64,000 nt of DNA from Boswellia sacra (lineage: Eukaryota > Streptophyta > Magnoliopsida > Sapindales > Burseraceae). Location of the stretch: assembly GCA_013180625.2 (NCBI GenBank), contig SNVD02013918.1, positions 496,001 through 560,000 on the forward strand, read 5' to 3'. The notes below the pieces were generated by a model. The model saw nothing but the letters and a program-made list of their open reading frames with translations. It searched no databases and had not been told where the DNA came from. Shown piece after piece: positions 10,390-21,985 of this stretch. Position numbers and translations under genes: made by a program. Position 1 is the stretch's first letter; each line of letters begins with the position of its first letter.

Positions 10390-13300
10390 ATGGCGTTGCA
10401 AAAAAGTTCATCTGATGGTAGAACCAGGAGTTCTGTGCAGATATTTATTGTGGCTGGATTGTGTTGTTTCTTCTATATTTTGGGTGCGTGGCAGAGGAGT
10501 GGATTTGGGAAGGGAGATAGTATAGCTTTAGAAATTTCTAAGAGCGGGGCTGATTGCAACATAGTCCCAAGTTTAAATTTTGAGACACATCATGGTGGTG
10601 AACTGGAGACCATTAATGATTCTGAATCGAAACCAAAAGTTTTTGAGCCATGTCACTTCCGCTACATTGATTATACACCCTGCCAAGATCAAAAGCGTGC
10701 AATGACTTTTCCGAGGGATAATATGATTTATAGAGAGAGGCATTGTCCTCCTGAGGAGGAGAAGCTACATTGCCTTATACCGGCACCCAAAGGATACGTG
10801 ACACCATTTCCTTGGCCAAAAAGCCGGGATTATGTACCTTATGCAAATGCCCCATATAAGAGTTTGACTGTGGAGAAGGCTATTCAGAATTGGATTCAAT
10901 ATGAGGGCAATGTTTTTAGATTCCCAGGTGGAGGAACGCAGTTCCCTCAAGGGGCTGATAAGTATATTGACGAGCTTGCTTCAGTGATACCAATTACGAA
11001 TGGAACAGTTAGAACTGCCTTGGATACTGGTTGTGGGGTGAGATAACTTTCTCTAAATCTTTGCTCAATATATATTCCATATCTTTCAGGAAGTTATAAT
11101 TAGGTATCTTTTATATGATCTGCATGTATTGTGCACTTACTGATGTCTTTGTGTAGGTTGCTAGTTGGGGTGCGTACTTATGGAGTAGAAATGTTATTGC
11201 CATGTCATTTGCACCAAGGGATTCACATGAAGCTCAGGTCCAATTTGCTCTTGAAAGAGGTGTTCCTGCTGTTATTGGTGTTCTTGGTACCATAAAGACA
11301 CCATATCCATCTAGAGCTTTTGACATGGCTCACTGTTCTCGATGTTTGATTCCTTGGGGAGCAAATGGTGAGCATCATCTAGAAATCTAACTGTTCTGTT
11401 GTCTAAAGAATAATCGGGTTCTTTTTAGCATTCAAGATTTCTAGTATTACTATAATTTTTCATAGCAGCAGTTGAAGATGATGGGATTGTGGGATTTTCT
11501 ATTTGCAGATGGAAGATACCTGATGGAAGTCGACCGTGTTCTTAGACCTGGTGGTTATTGGGTGCTTTCTGGTCCTCCAATCAATTGGAAGAACAACTAC
11601 AAAGCATGGCAGCGTCCCAAGGAGGAACTTGAGGAGGAACAACGAAAGATTGAGGAGTTTGCCAAACTTCTTTGCTGGGAGAAGAAGTCTGAGATGGGTG
11701 AAATTGCCATTTGGCAGAAGAAAGTAAATGATGGGTCTTGTCGTAGTAGACAAGTTAATTTTTGCAAGTCTTCTGATGCTGATGATGTCTGGTAAGGTGC
11801 TGCACTTAGAGTTTTAACTGAGATATGTGAAAGTGGATCTACTGTATTTTATTTATCTTCTTGAAATTTTGGTGCATGTTTATGTGTGTTGGGAATGGTA
11901 AACATCATTGGAGCTAACCATGTATTATTGAATTATAGCGACCAAGTTATATTTAATATGTGGTCATGTTAAACAATGGGCAATTTTAATTGTGTTGGAA
12001 CCTACATTAGTTTAGGTCAATATGAAATAGTTTCAGAAATTTGAGATGAAGATCTATTTGCTAACAATTTGCGTATGGTGTTGATTAGCTCATATTAGCA
12101 CAAAATTTTTCTGTGTCATGGTTGAAAACAGTAGAATTTCATTTAATATGTTATTCCATTTATCTTTTTCTTTTGTTGGGATTTCTAGGTACAAGCAAAT
12201 GGAGCCATGCATAACTCCATATCCTGATGTTAGTAGTTCAGATGAGGTTGCTGGTGGGGAACTAAAGCCATTCCCAGAGAGGCTTTATGCTATTCCTCCT
12301 AGAATTGCTAGCGGATCTGTTCCTGGAGTTTCTGTTGAGTCATACCAAGAGGACAACGCTAAATGGAAGAAGCATGTAAATTCTTATAAGAAAACCAACA
12401 GACTTATTGACTCAGGAAGGTACCGAAACATTATGGATATGAATGCTGGGTTGGGAGGATTTGCTGCAGCACTTCAAAACCCCAAATTGTGGGTTATGAA
12501 TGTTGTCCCCACCATAGCTGAGAAAAATACCCTAGGCGTTGTATATGAGCGAGGATTGATTGGCATCTATCATGACTGGTATAACTTTCTAAACTTTTGG
12601 TTTCTCTCTTACTGTCATGCCACTGTGAAGCATAATTTATTTTAGAATTCAAGTTATGGTTTACCAGAGATTCTTGTACTTTGATTGGAATTTTTTGGCA
12701 ATTTATGGAACACTGGATATCAAAATTTTCTTACTCAGTTTATAGCTTGCAAAGTAAATGCCATCTTGTTAATGGAGATATAGGTCAATAAATGATAGAG
12801 CAAGCATCATGAGATGAGAAATTTCTAGGTTTAACGGGTCTTTTATTATGAGAAACTTGAAAATATTGATAGTAGACTTTGTTTTCTTTTGTTGTACTGG
12901 ATTTAAAATCATGGTTACATGCACATTCTGTTCTTGAGCAGTGCTGGATTTATATATTGTGTTCATTTTTATCATGTACTTTTGATCCTTCTATCATTAA
13001 CCAATAGTAATTCTAATTTTTTTTGGTCTCGCTGGGTTCAGGTGTGAAGCTTTCTCCACTTATCCAAGGACATATGATCTTATTCATGCAAATGGAGTTT
13101 TCAGTCTGTACAAGGACAAGTAAGGATTACTTTAGTTAAATGTGGATGTGTGGTTGATTATTCCCGCGGAGTATGCTCTGTTAAACGTGTTTTTCACTAT
13201 TATAAAACAAGAGTCAAATCCATGTTAGATTTAACAGCTATTTGATATTAATAGTCGTCAATACAGACATTTGGAGTTTAATAAGAGAGGAAGTGCCTGA

Positions 13301-14343
13301 GTGCTGCTGAAGTGGTTTTACCAGACACCCAAGTCATGGGATTATTTAAATTGCTTTCTTGCATGGGTTGAAATTAAGACTTTTAGGTGTTAGGTTGAAA
13401 TATGATTCCCTATTAAGCCATGATGAGGCAATTCAAGCCCCAATTTGGTTGAGCATAGTCTGAGCTCAGTTGTCCTGGTCAAGCTTCGCTTAAGTAAGGT
13501 TGGCCTAAATCTTTGTTGTGCTTGAGTCTTTGCGATGCTTTTAATTTCACCTGTTCATGATTATACACGCGGCGGTCTCAGGCTGACTTCATTCACACAC
13601 TCATCTATGCATGAAGTTAAGTCATTTTCATCATTGTAGCTAGATACTACAGTGGTTTTGTATAAATTATAATTTGATAAGCGATTTGTTTGAAGTTTAT
13701 ATGACTAAATCTTTCAAATCAGTACCACTGTCTGTGCATTGGACTTAATTGTTTCATGGGAGACTTCATTGGTCATCTTGAGCTTGGTGAGTGATCAGGC
13801 TCCAAGTACAACTTCTTGGAGCTTGATCACTGAACTGAACTGAAACTGGGAATCTCTATAGAAAAGCTCTTTTGGAGTTTGTTTTTGTCGAGGATAATAT
13901 CTTGGAATATCAGAATGATTCTGCTTGATCGCACAGGTCTTAGTATCTGCGGATGAGTTTCTGTTTGCCACCTACGTGAATGACATTTGTGTTCTTTCCA
14001 TCATGTGCTTGCCAATAGTTCATCATGGAAGCTTTATTTTTGAGATTGTTCTATATAAGATTTAATTTTTAATGCCATTCTGACTTACATATGCTAGCTG
14101 AATGAATACAGATGTAACATAGAGGACATTCTGCTGGAGATGGACCGAATTTTAAGACCAGAAGGTGCAGTCATATTCCGTGATGAAGTAGAGGCCATAA
14201 TTAAGGTGAAGAAGATTGTTGCAGGCATGAGGTGGGACACGAAAATGGTGGATCATGAAGATGGTCCTTTGGTTCCTGAGAAAATATTGGTTGCTGTGAA
14301 ACAGTATTGGGTTGCTGATGGAAACTCGACATCGTCACAGTAG
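10390..14343 (+). CDS. PMT2: Probable methyltransferase PMT2-like (DUF248, Golgi type II membrane protein)
   Basis: Six exons join in frame: 10390-11037, 11157-11367, 11509-11791, 12189-12578, 13042-13119 and 14112-14343, giving 613 aa, very near Arabidopsis PMT2 (about 611). The protein starts [17 protein letters not shown] and has one signal-anchor helix at about residues 17-35 ([15 protein letters not shown]), then a luminal domain. SAM-binding motif I, LDTGCGVASWG, is at about 211-221. Also visible are [22 protein letters not shown], a second Rossmann-like motif [14 protein letters not shown], and [11 protein letters not shown] near the C-terminus. The family is the plant-specific DUF248/QUASIMODO2-like group of Golgi methyltransferases, tied to methyl-esterification of pectin and other wall polysaccharides; the substrate of this subgroup is not settled. 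Compared with the Arabidopsis protein as I recall it, a few residues are missing just after CRSRQ. All catalytic-type motifs look intact, so I expect a working gene. Confidence 0.96.
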
Positions 14344-15457
14344 CTAAAAATTGGGAGAAGCTAAGGTCGTGAATAGCTCTAAGCTGGCAGTGCTCTATGT
14401 TTGCAGATGTTGGCACGAATGGTTAAGTCATCCAAAGCATTTTTTCTGTACGAATACTTTAAGCATGGGGATGATAATGCCACGGTTTACCTTTAACTAA
14501 CTGTTGATTTGGCGCTGTTCTGTAATAGTTTATCAACATACATCGCTAAGAATTATGATTGTAAGGTGGGTGTTACCATTCATTTTTGGCCAATTTATTT
14601 TTCTAGGTCTATGATTAGGAAATACTCTGCCTCCGTGGATTATTGAAAGTCCAAAAGTTCAACTTGAAGCTAGTTAAATGTTCTGTTCTGTGTTATGTGT
14701 TTGCTATTTTTCTCCTTTTAACTTCCAAAACTATTTGTCTACCCGGTTTTTCACATTTTGGACGGTACTGCGTTGAGTTGTTAAATTAAAAGAAGCATGC
14801 AATGTACCGTTCATTTTACGACCTCGAGAGCCATCATCATTTAAAAGATTAAAAGCAGATAACACAGTTCTAGAGCTAGGATCGGGCAGTCCCTTTCTGT
14901 TATGTCAAATGTAAAGCTCAATTATGTAGCTATGTTAGAAGGCAGTATAAAAAATTTGTATATAAAATTGATCATTCAATTTGAATTATCAATATTTATT
15001 ATCTTGAGAACTCATATTAATTTTTCTATTCATTTAATGTTATATCAATTTTGTATATAAATTTTTTATATTAACCTTGTAAATATAGCATTATTGTGTT
15101 ATCATTTATGTAAAATAAAGAGGATTGTTGATCATGATGCTTGTTATAAGAACAATAACCCATTTGAAAGGAAAGGAAAGAAAAGAAAAGCAAGTAGTGG
15201 CAGCCTTATATTGCGAAGAGCAACCATTATTTTATTGTATGGAAATCTTGTAAGTTGACCATAATTTTTGGGTATACAGGAGAATGTAGGTGCCTCCTGG
15301 CACCATTTACCCACCGATCAGAAAATCTTAAACTAAATGGGTCATATTTTAATACACCAGTTCCAAATATTTGAATAATCAAAAGAGGCTTAAAATATGG
15401 GTAAAAGCCTAAAAGTCCAAGTATCTATTAATAAAAAAGCCTTAAATATAAAAAAAA
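14344..15457. other. Intergenic: PMT 3' end and spacer
   Basis: The first few hundred bases should be PMT 3' UTR. No other gene is visible up to the SRP RNA gene, which ends at about 15458 and converges on PMT. Confidence 0.5.
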
Positions 15458-15757
15458 AAAATGTTTGTCCAACCGAGAGGGGCTTTCCAGGCGTTGTTGG
15501 ACTTGATGAGGGCCGACCCGTTATCCATCCCACTGACAACAGCGGCAGGTTATCGCTGCTCTGTAACCAGCCTCACGCTGTATCCTCCGCTTTAGGAGCC
15601 CACGAAATCCAGGCCTACGCCTGGGCCACGAGGCTCAACTGTTTTCTTGGCTTGGGCGGGTCAGCATTACTACATCGTGTCCTTCCTGGCAAGCCCAACC
15701 GGCGTTCAAACACATTATTGCCCCACTTGGTCACAAGCCCTCGTTACTGAGCTCGGC
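15458..15757 (-). ncRNA. 7SL RNA of the signal recognition particle
   Basis: On the minus strand the transcript begins GCCGAGCTCAGTAACGAGGG and ends GGTTGGACAAACA followed by a run of T, the Pol III stop. Its length of about 300 nt is right for plant 7SL. Segments I recognise from plant SRP RNAs include GTGCTGACCCGCCC, CAGTTGAGCCTCGT, GGCCTGGATTTCGTGGGCTC, GTGAGGCTGGTTACAGAGCA and GATAACGGGTC. The RNA is the scaffold of the particle that delivers ribosomes making secreted proteins to the ER. Upstream promoter elements are present (separate entries). A 117-codon open frame on the opposite strand is a chance reading of this GC-rich RNA gene. Sure of identity; whether this copy is expressed or one of several pseudocopies is not known, but promoter, ends and core all look intact. 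Confidence 0.93.
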
Positions 15758-15780
15758 GATGATGCGAGGGCACCAGCTCA

Positions 15781-15788
15781 TTAATTAA
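15781..15788 (-). promoter_or_regulatory. TATA-like box of the 7SL gene
   Basis: TTAATTAA lies 24-31 bp upstream of the inferred first base of the SRP RNA, where plant Pol III snRNA-type genes carry their TATA box. Confidence 0.65.
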
Positions 15789-15812
15789 GCAGCGTTTTCT
15801 CATGTGATTTTT

Positions 15813-15822
15813 CGATGTGGGG
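15813..15822 (-). promoter_or_regulatory. Upstream sequence element (USE) of the 7SL gene
   Basis: Read on the minus strand this is CCCCACATCG, one base off the plant USE consensus TCCCACATCG. It sits 24 bp upstream of the TATA-like box. Plant genes with about three helical turns less spacing than the Pol II snRNA type are transcribed by Pol III, so the spacing fits an SRP RNA gene. Confidence 0.8.
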
Positions 15823-17390
15823 TATCTTGTTTCCATTTGTGGCACTCCGTTAAACATACAAGCCAATCCGATTTATATCTCCATCAATTCAATTATTATT
15901 TTTTTATCGCTTGGCATATAAAAATATTATATAACATTGTCTTATTGAACTGTACGGTTTGGACTTTGGCAGTGTAGACATGAAGGGGGACTACAGCTGT
16001 CGGTGTCGGCATTGGTAGGGCATGGTTTGAAATGGGTGTACAACTTATGTGTGGACTAAAATTCTCTAAGCCAGATCAAGGAAGGGTGGTAGATTTATGG
16101 CATGGATTGTGATGGCCAGATTGTTAGCCCTGAATTGTATTTTGTCTGCTGGAAACTCCGGTATGGTATGTACGTGTTCAATTTCTGGCCTCTCTTATCC
16201 TCTCGTTTCATTAATATACCTGAGAGTCATGACAAGAAGCAAGCTGGGTGTACGTGGATGTTATCAATGTGGCATCTCTTGCAAAACTAGCTGTGCAAAA
16301 CATGTTACTGCAGTTTGGTTCTAGTCATTTCATTACTAAATTTATCAGACTATTCATGCATCGGTAGACTTAAGCGTAACTTGTTAAACATTTGGCTCTA
16401 CAGAATTGATAGCAACACAATCAAGTACGTATCGTCTATCCGGTTTTAGGTTTCACACGCGCGTCTTTTACCCAGAATGCATCTACTTAGGAGAGGAAAT
16501 TAATCTAAACTTTATAAATAGTCAGGGATCTCATTCGCTAGCGATATGAGATGTAACATGTCATGCTAGCATTCCTCTTGATGAAGAGATACAGGTCACC
16601 CATCTGCTTGTTTAGTTGATAAGCTCTGTCCAACAACTCAATACAGATTATGAAAATGTCAAAATCTACTCACCATGTACAGCATCAGTGCAGTAGTTAA
16701 AAGAGAGGTTGACAAAAATTGACAAGCAAGATTTCCCTTTTGAAATATGTTATAGAAGCAGAATTGAAATGAATTATTGGTGCTGTAAAACATGTAACAA
16801 CATGGAATAAGACCATTGACAGAACCACTCCATAATGCCATAAATTGTTGAAAGAGAACAGCAAGTGAATTGACACGATGTCTGGGATAATCTGATTAAT
16901 ACTAATAATCAACCTGTCAATATCTTTGGCAATTACCAGTCTTGTGATCAACATGTCAAGATGATCCTCCATATCTCTAAGATAACCGAAATTTCTTAGC
17001 AACATGATATCATATCCACCAGTATAGAGAGAATAATCTACACTACCTACTGTTAGGCAAAATTAAAATCTAATATAGCCGCTGTTCCCGGATGGTGTCA
17101 AGTTTCGTAGCACTGTTGCTACGCAGTTGCATTCCAATTCAGTTAGGCCACAAGCTTAAGGGCCTACTCCGTTTAACATCTTGCATGTTTCATTAGCCTA
17201 CTTATAGAGAACTAACTCTCACTGAGCCGAGCAGCAGCCTAGTAGCCTCTAAATTTCACAACTTTCTTCCATTCAAATTTCTTCTTGCTTAGCTAATTTC
17301 TACCCTTGATTGCTTTGAAGCTCCTTATGGTTAGTTTCTTTCCATTTGGTAACTTAGGGGGACCTGAGGCTTGTTTAAGGCCAAGAAACT
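15823..17390. other. Intergenic, nothing recognised
   Basis: Open frames at 16097-16324 (plus) and 16697-17005 (minus) show no known domain and no convincing splice partners. The right end (about 17050-17390) is upstream sequence of the PKS gene. Confidence 0.45.
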
Positions 17391-17395
17391 TGTAC

Positions 17396-17408
17396 TCTAT
17401 ATATATCC
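17396..17408 (+). promoter_or_regulatory. TATA box of the PKS gene
   Basis: TCTATATATATCC lies about 170 bp upstream of the PKS start codon, consistent with a leader of roughly 140 nt. Confidence 0.6.
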
Positions 17409-17576
17409 TTTCAAACTCTTTTTAGAATTCTTCACTTAAGTTCCAAATTTTCTATTGTTGGGTCTTTTTCATTTTCTATTTTGTAGTTTAGTGCTTTCCG
17501 CTGAGGTTTCTTTGTTCTACAAAGCTCTTTCTCTCCACTTCTCTTAGCTTTTCTGCAGCAAAGTTTTCGTAAATCA

Positions 17577-19076
17577 ATGTCTATGATTACCATAACATCA
17601 AAGTGCAACACCGGCCTCTCACAAACGTTGCCTTTTCCAAGTAATAATAACAACTTTCTTGATGCTTCCTTTTCTTCATACTTGAATATCACTGAAGAGA
17701 ACTTAGAATGTAAACTTGCAACACCAAGCCAAAATCGAAGTCCTACAATTGCTACACAAGAGGAGAAATATTTCCCGGAGAGGAAAGAACAAGAAGATGG
17801 AGAGATTGGAGTATTCAGTGCTGAGAAATACTTCAATGGAGTAATGGATGACAGTCCAAGAATTGTCAAAGTTGGTGCAAGGAACTGCCTTTATGTGAAA
17901 GATGGAAAACTTGACCCTGTTATGGTGAAACCAAGAATTCAGGCTGGAACAGGAACTCCAAGTGTTCGTTCTGAATCAAGCTGGAACAGTCAGAGCGCTT
18001 TACTGCAGAGTGTTCTGAAGAATAATACATCACAAAAAAAGACAAGTAAAGGACAAGGAAAAAGTTTCCTCTCTAGTCTCAGATGTAAATGCTCATGTTC
18101 TGATAAAGATTCTGTTGATATTGAACATGCTGGCGAAAGCAGTTTCAAAAGAAGTGCCGACAGCGGTATAGTTCAAGGCAAAGCAAATTCTTCAGAGCCC
18201 AACAAAGCTACTCAACTTCTTGATACAGTTCAGATGGATAAACCGCGCTCAGTTGTCAAAGAGGATCATTTGGTGAGCAGAGAGAATTGTTTTAGCTTTC
18301 CAACTATGAATTCTGAGATGGGAAATCTTCCCATTAACGTAAATCTCCAAGAAGTGGAAGAAGAGAAGCCTAGAAAGTCGCTAGAGGTGTTCGGTTGCCC
18401 CGTGTCTGAGAAGAAAAACAAGTCTCTAAGCCTTGATAGGAGGCTAACAATGTTGTCTTGGGATGCATCTCCAAGGCTCGACGAGATTCAACTTTCAGGA
18501 GGAGAAATCTATAATGAAACTGAGAGTGATGCAAGCTCAGACTTGTTCGAGATAGAGAGCCTGACCGGAAAATCCAACCCTTTTCTTGCAAGGCAAGGAT
18601 CAGATGCCACATCCGGCTGTGTAACTCCGACAGCTTATGCTCCAAGCGAGGCAAGTATAGAATGGAGTGTAGTCACTGCCAGCGCTGCAGATTTCTCAAC
18701 CATGTCGGATTGCGAAGATTTAAGGCCACCAACAACTGCAACAAGTCCAGTGAAAATATTTTCAACTTCCTTAAATGCCAAAAATAGAACTACCACAGCA
18801 GAGATGCCAAAGAGACGTCCCAGCATTTCTTTGGGTTGTAAGAGTCACAAGGCTGTCGGAGTTGCAGGAGATGCTCATTTAACCAATCAGAAGGCAAATT
18901 TCGACCCACGAATGCGTCGCATGTCTGATTCCTATGCACCTGTCATGACAAGGTTTCAGACTGAGACTAAGCTGACAGGATTTGATCCCAGGCCAAGGCA
19001 AAATGCTCTTTCTGCCACCGGCTCACTCCCTAGATCGCACTCACCACGTGCTTCTCATCTTTTGTACATTCAGTGA
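17577..19076 (+). CDS. PKS2: PHYTOCHROME KINASE SUBSTRATE family protein (PKS1/PKS2 type)
   Basis: Single-exon gene of 499 aa. PKS proteins are plasma-membrane-associated regulators of phototropism and leaf positioning; they bind phototropins, NPH3 and phytochrome. Family signatures in order: GEIGVFSAEKYF at about residues 75-86, GTPSVRSESSWNSQSALLQ at about 126-144, a cysteine cluster CKCSC at about 170-174, and SNPFLARQGSDATSG followed by EASIEWSVVTASAADFS in the C-terminal half. The protein is otherwise Ser/Thr-rich and predicted disordered, as usual for the family. The cysteine cluster fits the reported S-acylation of PKS proteins, a plausible membrane anchor. The upstream in-frame context and a TATA box 170 bp away support the ATG at 17577. 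Family certain; the ortholog number (PKS1 versus PKS2) is inferred from the neighbouring sphinganine hydroxylase and HGH1, which match the Arabidopsis PKS2 neighbourhood. Confidence 0.93.
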   Translation: MSMITITSKCNTGLSQTLPFPSNNNNFLDASFSSYLNITEENLECKLATPSQNRSPTIATQEEKYFPERKEQEDGEIGVFSAEKYFNGVMDDSPRIVKVGARNCLYVKDGKLDPVMVKPRIQAGTGTPSVRSESSWNSQSALLQSVLKNNTSQKKTSKGQGKSFLSSLRCKCSCSDKDSVDIEHAGESSFKRSADSGIVQGKANSSEPNKATQLLDTVQMDKPRSVVKEDHLVSRENCFSFPTMNSEMGNLPINVNLQEVEEEKPRKSLEVFGCPVSEKKNKSLSLDRRLTMLSWDASPRLDEIQLSGGEIYNETESDASSDLFEIESLTGKSNPFLARQGSDATSGCVTPTAYAPSEASIEWSVVTASAADFSTMSDCEDLRPPTTATSPVKIFSTSLNAKNRTTTAEMPKRRPSISLGCKSHKAVGVAGDAHLTNQKANFDPRMRRMSDSYAPVMTRFQTETKLTGFDPRPRQNALSATGSLPRSHSPRASHLLYIQ

Positions 19077-21985
19077 TTTACAATTTAATTTCTGAGGTTG
19101 GTTTCAATTATTTCTTCCTACCAAGTGTGACTAGATGTGAATTCCCTGAGATTAGTTGCTGTATGATTTGTGTTCTCTATCATATTAAACATATCAAAAA
19201 AGTCTTAAAGAGACCATCAGAGAGTTTCAGGCAATAAAAAATCTCTTGTCGTTGTTTCCTGATACAATATCTTTTTGGGAAAACATGCGTTTTCTGATGA
19301 ACTTGTCCGATTTGTTAAAATGTTTTTGGAATAATTGCACTTCTGCTCACCATGCTTAAGGGGCCTAAAAATCTAGCTTTTGGTCTCGTATTCTACAGTA
19401 GTCTGAATCCAAGGACCTTAACAAATGCCTTTGTCCGTGTTCAAGATTTAACCAGCATAAAGGAGAAGAAAGTGAACAGAAAAAAGGCAACATTTTATTT
19501 ATATTTCTTGGAAGTCCTTTCAAATCCTTTCCAACGAAAACAAATCCAAGTTTCCGAATTGATGACTATTGCCAAGTTGTATGAAGAAGCAAATTATTAT
19601 CAGCAACAGATTCTGCAGTCTGCACTAAACAAATAATGAAAGAACAAATTGCTTAAACCTGTAGATAGAAGCTTCAAAAAGCGTGTTATGTGTTCCCTAA
19701 TACATGTCAAATCTCTCCCTCCTGCATTAAATTATGGTTGGATAGAGAACCCCTTCAATCACAATCCGTATTAGTAACGAACCTTAAGGAAGGAATGTCA
19801 ATTACGATGACAAAGAAGTTGCCATGATCACATGAAGAATGTAGGCTGCTTTAATAAATTCCGGAACCACCTTATAAATGAGGTGGCCCATGATTCTATA
19901 TCATTTATTCAATCACATTTACTTCAAGTCTTCTATGGAATGAGAGGGAAGTCATGCCAATGCCCACAAGAAAATTCAAGCCTAAGAAGATTTAAGCGAC
20001 TTGCAAGATCCAAAATGTTACCAAGGACTGCTGGCTGTGCCACCGCAACCTTTCCGAAAGCAGTTTTATCCGTATTAAAGAATTAAATACTTAAGTTAAG
20101 TCCACTTCTATAAGTTTAATAAGTTTAAGCTTTTAGAGAAATGACAGACTTAACAGGGTACCGAAATCCCCTTATCTTGTCAAAAGATGGCCTATTTAGA
20201 GTACAAATTCTTGTTTTATTTGTTGCTACAAGGGAGGGGTTTAACCCCTCTTTAGAAGGTACAATCGGTATAAAATTTGGTTACTCGCTGCCTTGTCTTG
20301 TTGTTAAGGACCATCTGCCTTAAAATGCGCCCATTCCAGAACTTAACGACTGGATGGTATCATCTAAAGATTGGCAATCCCCTACCGAAGCATTACTCTG
20401 AGAGTTTTGCAGAGACATTCTCTTCTGCGACCATCACTTTAATGAGCTGCGCAGTGTAACTCTCAGGATATAATTATCAAACAAGAGGGACAGCCATGTG
20501 ACTGATGAAGCAGGCAGGACACGTAAGATCGGAGTTAGATGTGTCATAATTGCAGCAGAAAGTATATACTAAAAATCTAAGACAAAAGGGAATAAATTTA
20601 TGCTGAATTTATAATTGGAAGAAATTGTGGTTCGAGCAAGTAGATCAATCGACGTTGCCAAGGAGGCACTTAATATGTATGAGTCAATAATGTGATAAAG
20701 TGAGGTGTCTGTTTAAAAAATGCATCTAGAAATAACGTTTGTAGACCCATCATGGACCACCTGAGGAAACCCCCTCAATTAATAGGGAGATGAAAAGGCT
20801 TAAAGGGGCATGCTCACAGAAAGGGACCAAGATTATATTCATCATCCAAAAAGGTTGCCTAGAATAAGATGAACGTAAATCCCTCTTTGAAATTCCAACT
20901 GTAATCCTGTAAGGCAATAACGAAAGAACCAAAAAGAAAAGAGAATAAACTTTTAGGAGAGAGATGTTATCAGACAAAATACATCCATGACCTTGCAAGA
21001 TTAATAATACAATTTGGTTGGACACTGTATCACCATCAATCAATTCAATCAGTCCACATCTTATTCAAAATAATGACTTTGGAATTTGGTATTTCAGACC
21101 TCTAATCCAGGTATCACTGACCATTTCAATAATGAACGGGATATTGCAGGCAGTAATAGTAAGAATGACAAGCAACCTATAACAAATAAAGGTCAAGATG
21201 ACTTCCAAGTTTCAACATCGAGTAGTTTCCAGCTATTCATCAATAGCTGTAAGTACAAATGCTGGATTGATATAACATAGGCAGTCTCGTGAAGTAACAA
21301 TCAAAAAATCATAATTACATTACTAGTAACCTAACTTATTGTGTTATGCCCCAAACTGCAACGCTCATTTCCCTTATTAGTTCATTCTTATATTACTCCA
21401 ATACAGATCAATGGAGAGCAGACCGTTAATATCTACAAATTATGCCTGTCAAGAATCTAGCACCTTGTTAACATTTTAGAACTCTTAAAGATTGTGTTTC
21501 AACTGGAAGACCAGTGAAGCCTTGATCCAAGAACATGCAATTTAAACATGATAATTATACGACACTACGACACTTACAAGCTAGCCAAAGCTACCAATGT
21601 AAGCCATTTTTTTGCCATTTTAACAATATTAGCTCAAATATAGTATACCACAAGCAGCTTAAGAAGCGCAGGTTTGACAAGCTGTAGAGCAATTCCCATG
21701 GTAGTTGCATTCTGACATAAAAAATCTGGAAGCAGGGTTCACAGAAATCCGGTAAATGACAAGCTACTCATTGCATAACAAAGCTATTTAGAACCTAAAT
21801 TTACCACTCCAACATAATACATTTGGTTTGATCGTATCTCAGCTTCATTATTAACTCGTATAAACAAAAATGATGAGAATAAAACACAACAATATATGTA
21901 TATACATTACACATCACAGTGTGCCTCATCGGTAAGCAAAAAATCAGGTAATGGTTGTACACTGCTCGTTGTCCAAACATAATAA
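19077..21985. other. Intergenic between PKS and the sphinganine hydroxylase, no gene seen
   Basis: The left part is PKS 3' UTR, and the last few hundred bases (about 21800-21985) should be the hydroxylase 3' UTR. Short open frames (for example 19352-19636 and 19832-20086) lack domains, and I found no supporting splice structure. Confidence 0.45.

Noticed and set aside
15397..15750. 117-codon plus-strand open frame with high GC
   Set aside because: It lies on the opposite strand of the 7SL RNA gene, whose conserved blocks, ends and promoter explain the sequence.
16697..17005. 102-codon minus-strand open frame
   Set aside because: No known domain, no supporting splice sites, and no conservation that I can judge; it lies in the spacer before the PKS gene.
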